A stretch of 62,500 bases of DNA from Tubiluchus corallicola (Eukaryota > Priapulida > Priapulimorpha > Priapulimorphida > Tubiluchidae), in contig JAQGDQ010000441.1 of NCBI GenBank assembly GCA_030141605.1, positions 1-62,500 of the forward strand. Direction: 5' to 3'. A model generated the notes under the pieces. The model had not been told where the DNA came from and did no database searches. It saw only the letters and a list, made by a program, of their open reading frames with translations. Below, piece by piece: positions 1 to 14,650 of the stretch. Numbering within the stretch: position 1 is the stretch's first letter; every line of letters begins with the position of its first letter. Both the position numbers and the translations under genes were made by a program.

Positions 1-358
1 ATAATAATAATAATAATAATAATATTAATTATTATGACTATTTCTCATTATTGTTATAATTACTGTTACTAATGTGGCACTACAAACAAGACTCTCCCCG
101 TCTTAGGTTCGATTCCCCACCACCCATTTCTCGAGCCGCTGTGTTAGCTTGACTATGACAATGCTATGTAAACGGTAAGCGGAAGTATGATGGCTCTGTG
201 TACACGAGTGTGTGTTGATATAACGGATTTTAACAGGTTTCACAGCACTGCAATCACGGCTAAATCATGTATTTGAAAATATTGCTTGCACATAATGCCT
301 TTTCCTCTCTGTCATTATTTGATATATGAATTGACGAGGAACAATGCCTTTGTACTAG
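1..358. repeat. left arm of a ~3.6-kb inverted repeat
   Basis: Read in reverse complement, this arm matches 3299-3660 over nearly its whole length, with only scattered differences. It begins inside a TTA microsatellite at the window edge, so the arm may extend outside. It contains GGTTCGATTCC at about 106-116, a Pol III B-box as in tRNA-derived SINEs; no convincing A-box was seen. Confidence 0.9.
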
Positions 359-769
359 AAATCAAACAAGACTCGTCGACATTGTTTAAAAAATTAGCAA
401 AGAAATATACTAACGAATACCCATTGTACCAAAATTGATAACATTCATACAGACCCATTTTTTATTTTCCCACGCCCCCCCCCCCAATAGTATTCCACAT
501 CTGCATTACAGATTTAATGAATAATATAATTCTCTTCAATCATCTGTGTGTAATGGCATTCTAAAGTTCTTTTTATTATTGTTTTGACATACAAGTTAAA
601 TTTATTGTATCATAATCAATTTATTCTGAATTTCGATTGTGCCACAGTAAAATTTATTTAAATTACTGTGTACTAACTATGTATAGTATTTTTGATTATT
701 TTATATGATCTAATATCGTAGGGTGTGAGTCATGTGTATGTTTTTTAAAAATTGCATGTCCTTACAACT

Positions 770-1290
770 TTAATATCTTAACTTGCACTTCGTGGAATTA
801 CTGTTATTTGCACCAACCGCATTAGCCATTAAGCAGAGTTGGTTTTTAATCCTTATCGCTGAATTATGAAATTCCAATGATTTTACTATTTCCATCTGTT
901 TTACCTGGCAAATAAAGAATTAATATATATATATATATATATATATCTGTATTTATTTAATATTTTGAATATATTTTTCGATATATACACGTTTAATTGT
1001 CATTAACAACCTCCCAGAGCATATAGCAGTGTTTCAGGTGGGACTGAACCAATTAAAATCCTGTGCCAAATTTTTTTTGGTTGCATGATGCACTGAAAAA
1101 CTGAAATATAATCTTCTGTAATATATATATATATTAATTCTTTATTTGCCAGATAAAACAGATGTAAATAGTAAAATCATTGGAATTTCATAATTCAGCG
1201 ATAAGGATTAAAAACCAACTCTGCTTAATGGCTAATGCGGCTGGTGCAAATTACAGTAATTCCACGAAGTGCAAGTTAGAATATTAAAAT
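770..1290. repeat. inner inverted repeat with ~155-bp arms
   Basis: Bases ~770-925 (ACTTGCACTTCGTGGAATTA ... TTTGCCAGGTAAAA-like end) recur inverted at ~1125-1285. The spacer of about 200 bases carries a segment (AATTAAAATCCTGTGC) that is repeated at 1339-1465. TA runs lie at both inner ends of the arms. It resembles a foldback element. Bases 359-769 hold no recognisable feature. Confidence 0.8.
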
Positions 1291-1499
1291 TATAAGTAAC
1301 GTGTATATATCAAAATATATATTCAAAAGATTAAATAATAATAATAGCATATTGCAGTGTGTCTAGTGGGACTGGACCAATTAAAATCCTGTGCAATTTT
1401 TTTTTTGCTTTGCAGTTTCTGAGGATATCGGTTGCACGATGCATTGAAACACTGAACGTTAAAACCAACGCGTTTCGATAGAACGACAAAAAGTAAACA

Positions 1500-2260
1500 T
1501 TTTAACACTTATAATAATGCCAAAGTGTTTCTGATAATTAAATAATGGGTTAAAAACTTAATTAACAGCACAAACATTCCACGAGCGCTCTGCACGTGTA
1601 CGCGTAAGGGAAAATTGAAGTACAACGCTATACAGAACAACTGAAATTTTAAATTTACCGCGGAGCCACGCATGTGCTCTCGAACATGCGCACTACCTCA
1701 CAAATGGACAATTCTGAACTGAGTGGTACAGCACCTGTTTTTGTGCAACACGTTAACGAAATGCAGGTGCTGGTGCCTGTCTAACTAGCAAATGGCGAAA
1801 TGCGCGTAACGTTAGTTAGGCGGGCACTAGCGCCTGAATTTCGGAAACGCATTACACAAAAAACAGGTGCTGTACCACTCAGTTCAGAGTTGTTCATTTG
1901 TGAGGTAGTGCGCATGTTCGACAGCTCATGCGTGAGCACAGCGGAAATTTGAAATTTAAATGTTTATCCTAAAACTTACCTAGTTTTGGTCCAGCACACT
2001 GAATATCTTACAGTAGAGCACTGTAGTTCAATTTTCCCTTTTGCAAACACGCGCAACACGCTCATGGAATATTTTTGCTGTTGAAAATTATGTTCGTTTG
2101 TGATGTCATCAATAGTTGGGCTCGTCTGTCGTTAATAAAATTTTTAATCTATCATTTAATTATCAAAACCGCTTTTGTAGTATTAACTGTGTTAAAATAT
2201 ATACTTTTTATCGGATTTGAAAATGGGATAGTGTAACAAAAATCATCCTGTCTTCCTTTA
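1500..2260. repeat. palindromic copy of interspersed family F
   Basis: Two inverted half-copies meet near 1800 (CTAACTAGCAAATG to the left, GTTAGTTAGGCGGG to the right) and share the GGTGCTGTACCACT-type core. Family F is an unclassified ~620-bp repeat found also at 2480-2900, 5295-5770, 7170-7720, 16490-17112, 30850-31500, 36955-37520 and 48015-48220. Confidence 0.75.
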
Positions 2261-2479
2261 GTGTGCACGACGTTTCTTGATAGAGTGGAGGCAGTGAAAC
2301 TATTCAGTCTGCCTTCGTCGTTTCAAATATCAATGTTTCAAATGTTTGTTTCTTTTTAATCGTTTTTTTATTTGTTTTGTAATTTCATTTTGTCATCATC
2401 GCTATTTAAATTGACATTGGAATAAGATTATATAACACAAGGCATGGAATACAATGTTGCGTGTTTGTTAAATATATCC

Positions 2480-2900
2480 TTTGTGTTTCTGCTGTTTTTT
2501 CATATACTACCCCATTTTCAAGTCCATTAAAAAGTACACATTTTAACACAATTAATACTGCAAATAATAAATAATTAAATAATAGATTGAAAATTTTGTT
2601 AACGACAGACGAGCCCAACTATTGATGACATCACAAACGAACATAATTTTCAAGAGAAAAAATATTCCACGAGCGGGTTGCACGTGTTTGCGTAAATGAA
2701 AATTGAGGTACAGTGCTACTGTAAGATATTCAGTCTGCTGAATTTTCAACGGCAAAAACATAAGAGAAAATTGAAGTGCAGTGCTACTGTAAGATATCCA
2801 GTGTATTGTACTAAAATTAGGCAAGTTTTAAGATAAAAATTCAAATTTCAAATTTCCGCTCTGCTCACGCATGAGCTGTCGAACGTGTGTAGTTCGTCAC
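2480..2900 (+). repeat. family F copy, partial
   Basis: This copy runs from a CATATACTACCCCATTTTCA start to the TGCGCTC-like middle. It contains a local internal duplication (AAATTGAAGTACAGTGCTAC appears twice with variants). It lies inside the outer inverted repeat. 2900-3298 shows no other feature except a poly-C run at 2956. Confidence 0.7.
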
Positions 2901-3298
2901 GAACTGAGAAGTGCAGCATTTGTGGGGTAGACGGCCACCTAACGATTTTCTAATTGCCCCCCCCCCGCGCGCCTCCTAACACCGACCCTGCCTTTCGGAA
3001 TAAGGCGACTCTCACAGGAAGGCGTAGAGCCGTAAGTGTCAAGTAAAGTAAAGAGAGAAATTTCTAGAACAAAGATCTACTTTTTCTGCTCCTGGTGTCA
3101 CGGAGGTGTTAAATTATCTACCTGTCAATGCTGAATAACAACTTGGTTAATGTTGAAGATGTTAATGTAGCGTTTACACGAAAAGCAGAGACATTGATGA
3201 CATTTTTATAACAATGATTAAGGCTTTACCACCGCGTATTAGCAGGTATAGAGTTACCTGAGAACACGTATGTGACAAGACGAGTCTGGGACATCCTT

Positions 3299-4055
<757 letters not shown>

Positions 4056-5294
4056 AAAATTGAGAAAAAGTCGGAAAGGGAAAGAAAGAAAATGAGAATG
4101 AAAAAGAAGTAAAGCACGTAAGTATTCCTATGTCTCAAAAGACTTTTCCAGTCGAATCAGAAAAAATGATCTAAGTTAAACAAATTTTGTTCAAATTTAC
4201 AAAAATCTAGAAGTTGACTTTTATCTTTGTGTTTTCAAATTTTATTATTTGCCTTTAACGTATTTAATCATGTATTATAGCATGATTTATGAAAACTTTA
4301 TTCGGTGATTCATAAATTTACAAACCGTCACTAAAAATCTTTAAGCTCTGTGTGTAATGACGTAGACGGTTAGCCGTCTTTTAATAAAATAAAGCATGTT
4401 CTATTAAGGCGTGTTCACATTTTCTAAAAGTGAAGCAAAGAATTAGTTTTAGTGCAAATTTTCCGTCGTTTCATTTAGAGTAGAAAACTTTTTCAACTTA
4501 TCCAACAAATGGGCCTATACATAGAAAGTGCTGCTAGCTGATGTAACTTTGCTTTGTGATTTTTTAAACACCAGATTAATTAGTATTTACAGATTTATAA
4601 TAATTGCCAATTACCGATTCTTTTTTATTAAACACAGTTTTTTAATATAATGATTATTTATACCAAGAAAAGTTCGCTCATTTCTGAAAATAATGAAATT
4701 ATTGTGTCGATTGTTTCACAAATTTCGATTTTATAAAAAATGTGCCATAAATATACACTTACAATTAAACTACAGTTAATGGATTGTATCGATTATAACA
4801 ATGCCAGAGATAAATATTTTCGAACTGTAACGAATATTTATGTTGTGATTTTGTAAATAAACGCAACCCCAAACGAACAGATTATATGTTCATGTAAGCA
4901 GTTCTGATTCTGAAATACTAAAAAGAAAATCGAGCCTGAAATTATAAGAAGAAATTCATTTTCCGTTTTAGCATCTAGTATTTTCTGTTTCAAAGAAACT
5001 GTTTTCAGAAATCTGGCGCAGTTTATCAACTACCCACTAACAGTCTATTATGCGCGGACGTTCAGCGTAGTGTATTTATGAAGGAGTATTACAGTCCTAT
5101 CTTACCATGATTATAATAATTTTAAATGTGCCATATGTACCTTAAAAATACAAAATACTTCAGGATTAGGCGAAAAAATGAACTTAGAATTAACTGATAA
5201 TTTACTATACTATTATATTACTAAAAAAAGATAGGCTTATACGTGTTCCGTTATTGCTAAATTTACTCATACTTAGTAAAAAGTAAATACTGCT
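4056..5294. other. AT-rich sequence, nothing recognised
   Basis: No exon with family resemblance, RNA gene or clear repeat boundary was seen in this stretch. Confidence 0.5.
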
Positions 5295-5770
5295 CTGTAA
5301 GTCAAGTTAAAGCAAAACCGGACCCAATCTTAAACTGCAGGTCAAAACAATCTACTCTTTAAAATAATGAAAGGAAACATTCTATTTTTTTTCTAAAATG
5401 ACTTACGTGAAAGAATTATTACTACACAAACACAATTTCACGTTCGCGCCACTAGCTCTTCGCTGTTACATGCATTTCACCATTTACTACTTAGGTGGGC
5501 ACTAGCGTTTGCATTTCGGAAACGCATTGCACAAAAAGAGGTGCTGTACCTCTCATTGTAAGTTTTTATTAACTAACACTGATTGATCATCTCTGTAAAG
5601 TTTTTATCAGTGATTATCAATGTATTTTAATGACAAATAAAGATTATGTATATATATATATATATATATACATAAGATTATATATAGTTCAGATGTGTTA
5701 GTTTGTGACGAACTACACACGTTTGACAGCTTATGCGTGAGCACAGCGGAAATTTGAATTTTCATTTTAA
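5295..5770 (-). repeat. family F copy interrupted by a nested retroposon tail
   Basis: In reverse orientation the F sequence runs to GTGCTGTACCTCTCA and resumes at TTCAGATGTGTTAG near 5690. The intervening ~125 bases end AATAAAGATTATG plus a (TA)n run, as expected of a retroposed 3' end. Other F copies are continuous across this point. 5770-6340 holds nothing recognised. Confidence 0.65.
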
Positions 5771-6339
5771 AACTTGCATATTAAAAACAAAAAAGATAAA
5801 ATAAAGGATTTTTAGTTTAAATTTCAGATAACGATTTTCTTTGTCCTTTGTGAATTTTCGCTTTGTAAAACAAAAAAAACACAATTTAAGTTTGATACAT
5901 TTTTCACTGTCAACTTCAGTTCAGCGTCCATGTATCTGGAAAGACAAATCAAAACTGTCTTGTTTTATTTATTTGGGCTCAAACAAATCTTAAGCAAACA
6001 AAATTGTAGGATGCTACAACACACGTTGCGCAGGTGTTCCTACAATGGTGAACTGACTCCTTGCTTTGTACAGGAAAACAAATATTGGATGTTTTTCTTT
6101 GCAAAACCACAATAAGTAAGTCATTCCTACTGAGCCGTGCAGATGTCGAGGTTGCTTAGAATATGTAATATTAATAATGACAGGATAGACATTTACCTGG
6201 GACCACCAAGAGGTTTCGTATTATACTTGTAGTACTTACGTAAATTATCGCTGCTACGGTAACGGCTTATGCTCATTTGAACCGTCTAGTTAAAACCGTT
6301 AAGGTAAAAGAAAACCCTCCATGTACATAAAGATAAAAA

Positions 6340-7165
6340 AATTCGTCTTGAAATTTTTGAATATCTGTTTGATAGTAACACTGATCTCAAGCAGGTAGTA
6401 TAAACAAGGTTTTTATTTAGAAAAAATAGGTCGTTATGTATAGATTAAACCTTCGTATACAATAAAGTAATCTCAAAATAGCATTAAAGTACAAGAAAAC
6501 TCTCATTATACATAAAGCTTAAAAAATTCGTCTTGAAATTTTATACCAATTACGTATTGCCTTTTTACATGCAGGACTTCAATCGGCAGTCACGGTGTAT
6601 AAAACATGTAAATTTAAACTCCCGTTAGACGCAGCCATTTTGACGATAAGAAATTTCAAACAAGTTTAGATAACATTGTGTAAAGTTTGAAAAAATAATC
6701 AGAGCATTCGTCGTAGTTCACATGTCACACTAACAGAGTAAAATTTTAGATTACTGTATGTTGTCAATAACATTAAAAATACGTTTTTGGTTAGTGAGTG
6801 GTGCACCCTGGAGGGTGAGTCAGCGACATTTTACCAATTGGTGAAAACATTTTAAATAATTAATAATTTTCTTTTCTAGTTACATAAGTCTTTCTAGCAG
6901 GTAAGCGAAAATCCAAGTAAGATAGATTTGAATGGAAAGTTGTTTGAGACGTAATGCAACATTTCCTTTCTTGCCCTAATTTATGTTTGCGTAGTGACGT
7001 CACGTAATGGCCACTTCGGAACAATATTATGGGATATTTAAAATGAAAATAAACTAAAAATCCTTTCAATGCGAGTACGATATACGCACAAGATCGCTAT
7101 AAAGTAACATAACTTTTCTGAAACGCATTTCAGGTACCCCTTTTCTTGTCCTTTAAAAGGGAATA
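6340..7165 (+). repeat. interspersed family G copy
   Basis: This unclassified ~800-bp repeat is marked by GTGAGTGGTGCACCCTGGAG and GACATTTTACCAATTGGTGA. It is shared with 12604-13440 and 52400-53400, and inverted at 49840-50460. Confidence 0.8.
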
Positions 7166-7169
7166 TCAC

Positions 7170-7720
7170 TCAATTTTAAACTATAGCAACTACAGTTCAA
7201 AATAATCTAATGTATAAAATATTAAAAGAAAACAGGATTTTTTGTAGAGTGACTTACAGGAAAGAATTATTAAGAACGAAAGTTTACGTTCGCTCCTTGT
7301 AACATGCGTTTCGCCATTCGTCAGTTAGATGGGCACAGCGCGTGCATTTCAGAACCGCGTTGCACAAAATACAAACGCTGTACCTCTCCAGTTCGTTTCT
7401 GACGTATTTGTGGTGACATTGCAGGACAGATTGGAGTTTAAATTCTTAGACATAAATTTGCCTAGTTTTTGTACAAGACATACTTCAATTTTTACTTTCG
7501 CAAACACGTGCAATACGCTCGTGGAATGTTTGTGTTGTTACAGATTACGTTCAGTTGTGACGTCATCGCTTGCTGCGCTCCCTGGCTGTTAATTAACTTT
7601 TTAACCTGTTATATAATTATCAGAAATATTTTAGCATTATTTTAGGTATCAAAAGGTATACTTTTACTGTACTTCGAAATGGGGTAGGACATGAGAGATC
7701 TTCCTGTTTTTCTTGAATTA
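7170..7720 (-). repeat. family F copy, reverse
   Basis: It shares the TGACGTCATCG-type, CACGTGCAATACGCTCGTGG and GTTCGCTCCTTGTAACATGC segments with other F copies. It abuts the end of a family G copy. Confidence 0.7.
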
Positions 7721-7850
7721 AAAATGTTGCCCACTAATCATTGAGATGCCCACTAATCATTTTCTTCAAAAAAGGTCTTACATTTTGCATTAAACGCGCG
7801 GGTCGAGGAATATCACGCACTTTGCCTCTCAAATTAATGCTTTAAGTCAT

Positions 7851-8400
<550 letters not shown>

Positions 8401-8876
8401 ATGAGCGTTTTTATACATAGTTTAAGCGCTTAAGTTTTTGTAAAGTCCATTTTTGTGATTGCAAGTATGGAAGACAAATTTAAAGGCATACTATACATGG
8501 AAACATGTTTTAAAAAAGCCACTGCATTGCCTATTGAGAATGGTGTAAATTTTTCTTTCACTTTAGACATTATGTCTTCGCATTATACGCTTACTTAGAG
8601 ATTTAAATCAGCCATTTTGTTTAAAATGTGGATGTTTCCATGCAGACACACTTCTCCAGCGCAACAATTATTGAAAAAAATCTACTAGTCTCTACATAAA
8701 ACTCATAAAAAATTTAAAATTATATTGTCTATTAGCGCGCACATGCACGGCATATTATGTATGTCTAGGCTATTTACATGTACGAATGTGAGCATGGTTT
8801 TGCACAAGAAAAAATTAATTGTTTGACCCGCCTTGCCTGTAATAAAAGCCATTGTTTACCTCAGTAGCATTATTAC

Positions 8877-9353
8877 ACGTTTTACATGTCAAATGTAAAC
8901 CTGCTTTAACTCAAATGTAGATTTAGGTAATTCAAATGTGTCTTGGTAACTCAAATGTAGACTTTGGTAGTTCAAATGTGTTAACAATGGTTTTCAACAA
9001 ATCTTGAGCGCTTTTGGTAAGTCAATTGTGACATTGGTATCTCAAATGTGGAAAGGTGTTAACGTTTAAGGATGTTAAATTTAATCTTCTTTAATTTCAA
9101 TTTAATAATTGCTCCTAAGTTAAAATAACAACGTTATAGGCCTACTAATAGATGCACTATCTTTGGTTTATCTTTTTCTAATTTGCACTTAAATAACTTA
9201 ATTACCGATTTATTCAAAGTAATGCATCTACATTTGACTTTCCTAAGTCACATTTGAGTTACCAAAACACATTCGAAATTCCTATGCCTACATTTGACTT
9301 ACCTAAGTCACATTTGAACTTTCCTGTGTCTACATTTGACGTGTAAAACCTAT
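8877..9353 (+). mobile_element. TA-flanked MITE, copy 1
   Basis: Terminal inverted repeats GTTTTACATGTCAAATGTA / ACGTGTAAAACCTA enclose ~477 bp, with many CAAATGT/ACATTTG heptamers near both ends. The left terminus is diverged. It belongs to the same family as the elements at 14173, 18453 and 47366. Confidence 0.85.
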
Positions 9354-9439
9354 ATATAAACGCGTAATTGAATAATTAATAATAGAGAATATTAAAGCAA
9401 AGTTTCGAATATTTCGTTTTGTCCTCGAGATTAAATCAT

Positions 9440-9955
9440 CAGCTAAATGAACTATTTTAAAACGTCAAAGTTTGTCTGTCACTGATCGGGTAGTTCTTAC
9501 ATTGGGCAGACTAGTCGATAGTTGAAACGCTGCAATAAAATCTTAATAATCTCTTAGATATCACATAAGTATGCTACATTACTTCAAAAGTATATGATTT
9601 CACATTAGAAAAGTGACCGTTTGTGACGTAGTGAGCTTCCTAGTGCAAACTTTCAAAATGCACTGAAGTAATTTAATGGTAGTCAGCAGTAGGTTGAAAC
9701 GCTGCATTAAAATCTTAATAATCTCTTAGAAATCACATAAGTAAGCTGCGTTACTTCAAAAGTATATGATTTCACATTAGAAAAGTGACCGCTTGTGACG
9801 TAGCGAGCTTTCTAGTGCAAGTAAGCTGCGTTACTTCAAAAGTATATGATTTCACATTAGAAAAGTGACCGCTTGTGACGTAGCGAGCTTCCTAGTGCAA
9901 ACTTTCGAAGCGCACTGAAGTAATTTAATGGTAGTCGGCAGTAGGTGATAATTTG
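9440..9955. repeat. ~170-180-bp direct tandem duplication with an inner ~85-bp duplication
   Basis: The block TTGAAACGCTGCAATAAAAT ... GGTAGTCAGCAGTAGG occurs twice. Within the second block the AGTAAGCTGCGTTACTTCAA ... CGAGCTT segment is repeated once more. Confidence 0.85.
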
Positions 9956-11285
9956 TTGTTGCTGTTTTGTAGTTAGATTGCGCGAATGATTGTGAGAAAA
10001 TAACCCAGTGATTTTGTTCATCTACGGCTGCTTAACTTGAACAAACTTGTGCCGATTTTCTTTGCAAACAAATACTTACACTATAAGCTGTATAATACAC
10101 ATATTATTGAAGTTACTCTGGTTGCCAGCGCATGTGCGGCAAAGATTATGACAATTATTTCATATTATCCTGCGCATGAAGCAGGAGAAAAAATGTCATC
10201 CATCGGCATCTAGTCTAAATATCAGAATGAAAAAACTCGATATTAAAAAACAAAGAACAATTATTGACGCACAAACTTACTCAGTGTTTCAAACGACCAA
10301 CTGTTAAAATGGCTGCACCGAACTGTCATCGCGGGAGTCTAAATTTTCAAGTTTGGTACAGCGTTACTGCTAACGCAAGCTCTGTGCGCAGTAAGACAGT
10401 TTGTAGGTGATACAAAATTTCAAAACGAATTTTTAGCGTTATTTAAGTAAAAAAAATTTCCTGTGCTTTAATTTTCAATAGAAAGACAGCACACATGACA
10501 GAATAAGTTTCGAAACTTTACTCCAAGAATACTAAAACATTGAACTAATTGTATAAAAAAACATATTTGCTGTTGCTGTAATACAAATGTTCTTATCAAA
10601 CATATTATATGTTTAGTTCATTTAACATGTCAGTTGTAAGTTATTATGCAAACGCTTGAAAGGATACGTCTATACGTTTCTAATCTCCATTGTCAGCTTG
10701 ATAATTTTGAAAGCATTTTATTCAATTTTTTTATTATCTAGTTTATTTAACATGCTGGTGACTATCATTATTCATAATGTCCCAATAGACGAAGTCTAAT
10801 TCTGAATTTTATCTCAAATGAGCCAAAATAATGAAATTTTCTATTAGTCAACGGTTTTCCTTTTTCTACGCTTTCTGTTCAACAATCATGTCTGTGATTG
10901 ATGATGTCATCACGGCTTAAAGCTACATCACTCAAAAAAGTTAATTTCTGACGATGTGCGTGGCTTTGGTGGAAAACTAGAGAGATTGATCATGCCACTC
11001 GAAGCTCAATATCCTAGCAGGTGGTTAAAGAATTGTTCTCTGTACAGAAATGCATTTGCAAACGGCAAAGCTATGATTATTAGTAAGATGGACGCTCCAT
11101 CGTATTAAAACCTGTGATCAATAACTGATTTGATTTGGTGTAATTAATTTCATTACATACGCGTGCCCACAAAAATATCATGCATATCTTTGCAGCTTGG
11201 TTTCGGTTTACTTATAAATACCGCATCGTCAGTAAACATTACTATATCGTCTGAATTTCTCAAACCCTGGGGGGTGGGGGAGCTA
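9956..11285. other. mostly unassigned; partial family G fragment at ~10280-10470
   Basis: The fragment with AAAATGGCTGCACC and CATCGCGGGAGT matches the minus-orientation G copy at about 50290-50450. The rest holds nothing recognised. Confidence 0.5.
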
Positions 11286-11334
11286 AGACAAGTTGAGATG
11301 AATTATTATTATTATTGTTATTATTAATATTATT

Positions 11335-11367
<33 letters not shown>

Positions 11368-11378
11368 ACTACTAGTAT

Positions 11379-11860
11379 TATGAGCTTATTTCGCATAAAT
11401 ATATCAGCGTACAAAGACAGAAGGATGTTAGTAAAACAGATAATTGGCTGTTATGAAAGTATCTACAGAAATTCAACGCTGTAATAATCACTCATTTCAG
11501 TAAATATAGCTCTTGTAATTACATTACAGTATACAGTGTTGTAAGGATCTATAACAGGTATATTAAAATATAATCTTTAAATGAGTTCTTAACCTTTACC
11601 TTTACATTTTCATTTAGATCTACAGTACAACCATATTTAAATCTTAAATTTACTTGACTGTTATTTACATTGTAGCATAGCTTTGGAATTCTCAATGTGC
11701 AAGACTTTGCAAACTTTTTCCCACAAAGTTTAATTTTCGACTAAATATTAAATAATTCGCAGGCATTGTGCCACAAAAATACATTAACAATTTGACGCTT
11801 TTATTCTGTCTCAAACCGAATATTTTTCTGTAAGCAGTGTTCCATTTTACCCTAATGGCA
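11379..11860 (+). repeat. interspersed repeat H, uninterrupted copy
   Basis: This repeat of about 480 bp starts ATGAGCTTATTTCGCATAAA after a TTA/TTG trinucleotide run. It recurs at 51782-52245 with high identity. Part of it is duplicated again, more diverged, at 11860-11980. This copy lacks the LINE found beside the other one. Confidence 0.85.
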
Positions 11861-12603
11861 TATTTAAATCATAAAATTTACTTGACTGTTATTTACATTG
11901 TAACTTAGCTTTGGAATTCTCACTGTGCAAATTTTTTCACAAAATTTAATTTTCTATTACTGAATAATTCGCAGGAATTAAAAGCTAGCGGTGGGTTCTT
12001 ACGTTTATAAAACGATTCGTTCAGCCGTGGGGCATGTTTAGCTACTTATGGCATTATCGGGTAAGAAAACTTATCAAAATAAAACAACTACTTAGCGACG
12101 TAATTTCCATTTTATCTGCCACGCGCTCTCGTAATCATGGCTGTAGCTCGACCAATGAGAGTCAAGTAGCTGTCTGTGAGTTAAGAGACAAATATTGTAC
12201 AGCATTTCCAATCGATGCAATTTTATACTGAGTTACTTTTGAACTCTTATTTCAATGTTGAAATACGTATTTGGAGCATTAAATTTCTGCCGCCAACAAG
12301 AGCAGATCGTTCAGCAAAACTTTCATTCGGTTTTACTGATATAGAATGGTTCATTTGTGCAGTTTTTGCTTCATAATGGAGTTTTGGAAATCGCCAAAAC
12401 GGTACAACGGGTTGACGACCGTTCTTCCGTGTGTGTACACTCCAGAAAAAGAGTTGGCATTCTTACAAGTAAATATTTTATAATTATTGAAAATGGCAGA
12501 AGTTATACGTGTCTACTTCTTGTTTTTAAACTGTATAAGTTTTCAATTCGATGCGATAACGCTAACAGACCAATGTTTTATATAAAAGCAAAATGACGTC
12601 AAA

Positions 12604-13440
12604 TTAATGAACCAATATTTGAATATCTGTTTGATAGTAACACTGAGCTCAAGCAGGTAGTATAAACTAGGTTTTTATTTAGAAAAATAGCTCGTTATGT
12701 ACAGATTAAACCTTCGTATACAATAAAGTAATCTCAAAATAGCATTAAAGCACAAGAGAACTCTCATTATACATAAAGCTTAAAAAAATTCGTCTTGAAA
12801 TTTTATACCAATTACGTATTGCCTTTTTGCATGCAGGACTTCAATCGGCAGTAACGCTGTATAAAACATGTAAATTTAAACTCCCTCGATGACCGTTAGA
12901 CGCAGCCATTTTCACGACAGGTCATTTGAAATAAGTTTAGATAACATTTTGTAAAGTTTGAAAAAATGATCGCAGCATTCGTAGCGCACAAGTCACTAAC
13001 TAAATAAAATTTAAAATTACTGTAACTTGTCAATAAGATTAAAATACGTTTTTGGTTAGTGAGTGGTGCACCCTGGAGGGTGAGTCAGCGACATTTTACC
13101 AATTGGTGAAAACATTTTAAATATTTAAAAATTTTCTTTTCTAGTTACATAAGCCTTTCAAGCAGGTAAGCCAAATTCTAAGCAAGATAGATAGATTTGC
13201 ATGAAAAGTTTCTTGGGACATAATTTAAGATTACCTTTTCTTCCCCTGATTTACGTGTCGTAGTGACGTCATGTAATGGCGCCGTCGCAACAGTTTTGCG
13301 GGAAATTTAAAATGAAAACAAACAAAAAATCCTTTCAACGCGAGTACAATATACGCATAAAATTGTTATAAAGTAATATGATTTTTAAGGAGATTTTTCT
13401 GAAATCTACTTCAATTGCCCCTTTTCTTGTTCCTTAAATT
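12604..13440 (+). repeat. family G copy
   Basis: This is a full-length match to 6355-7165. At about 13362-13375 it reads ATTGTTATAAAGTAATAT, which is the uninterrupted equivalent of the site where a MITE sits in the 52-kb copy. 11980-12600 and 13440-14170 hold nothing recognised. Confidence 0.85.
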
Positions 13441-14172
13441 AAAATAACTGATTAAAATTATTAATTAGTTAATTACTGCCTTTAAATGATATACGATGCT
13501 GAAATCGCGCCCAATTTGTTTACATTTATATCATTTACAATAAAAAAAATAATAACATATGCAGCATTCAAATATTAAGCCTCCAAAAATGCGGGTTTAC
13601 TGAAGTTAGACAATCTTTCCTCATACCAATCTAAGTCTGCATACTGAAATATTTAAACGGGTTCTTAATTGTACATTTTTTCACAAAAAAAACACACAAA
13701 AAGTTTCCCCACTGCATGTTTAATTGTTCGATCTAGTTCAACTCAACTCAAACAATGAACAATGAACACGTTGAACATTATAGGACCGCGCGTCTAAAAG
13801 TTAGACCAAAAAATCAACAATTCCGGACGAATTTTACTTTTGGATTTGGGCAGGTATTTATTTTGCGTCTCAGTAAGTTGGCAGACTTGTGCGTGAGCAG
13901 CGTGGATGAATGAAAAGGCAAGCCGGGTAGACCATAACATCTACATGGCGTTAGGGTTCATGAAAAACAGAACACAGGACGCCATTGTAAACTGTTCGTG
14001 TAATACCCAAACCAAACTTCTCATATTGACAGAAAATCGCATTTTCATTCCTGCTCTTTCTCTATTTTGTTCCGAGCTGCAGTAATCCGTCAGTTACCAG
14101 CGGGTGTATCACTAAACTTGGGTAATTCTGAAAGGACGTATTTTCCAGAAAGAAAAAAACGAATTTCTTTTA

Positions 14173-14650
14173 TAGGTTTTACATGTCAAATGTAGACCTG
14201 CGTTAACTCAAATGTAGATTTAGGTAATTCAAATGTGTCTTGGTAACTCAAATCTAGACTTGGGCAGTTCAAATGTGTTAACAATGGTTTTCAAGAAATC
14301 TTAAGTGTTTTTGGTAAGTCAAATGTGACATTGGTATCTCAAATGTGGACAGGTGTTAAAGTTTAAGGATGTTAAATTTAATCTTCTTTAATTTCAATTT
14401 AATAATTATTGCTAAGTTAAAATAACAACGTTATAGGCCTACTAATAGATATACTATCTTTGGTTTATCTTTTTCTAATTTGCACTTAAATAATTCAATT
14501 ACCGATTTATTCAAAGTAATGCATCTACATTTGACTTACCCAAGTCACATTTGAGTTACCAAAACACATTTGAACTTTCCTATGTCTACATTTGTCTTAC
14601 CTAAGTCACATTTGAACTTTCCTATGTCTACTTTTGACGTGTAAAACCTA
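14173..14650 (+). mobile_element. TA-flanked MITE, copy 2
   Basis: It has clean ends TAGGTTTTACATGTCAAATG ... CGTGTAAAACCTA with TA directly outside each, consistent with a TA target duplication of the Tc1/mariner kind. There is no transposase ORF. The central part is AT-rich. Confidence 0.9.
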
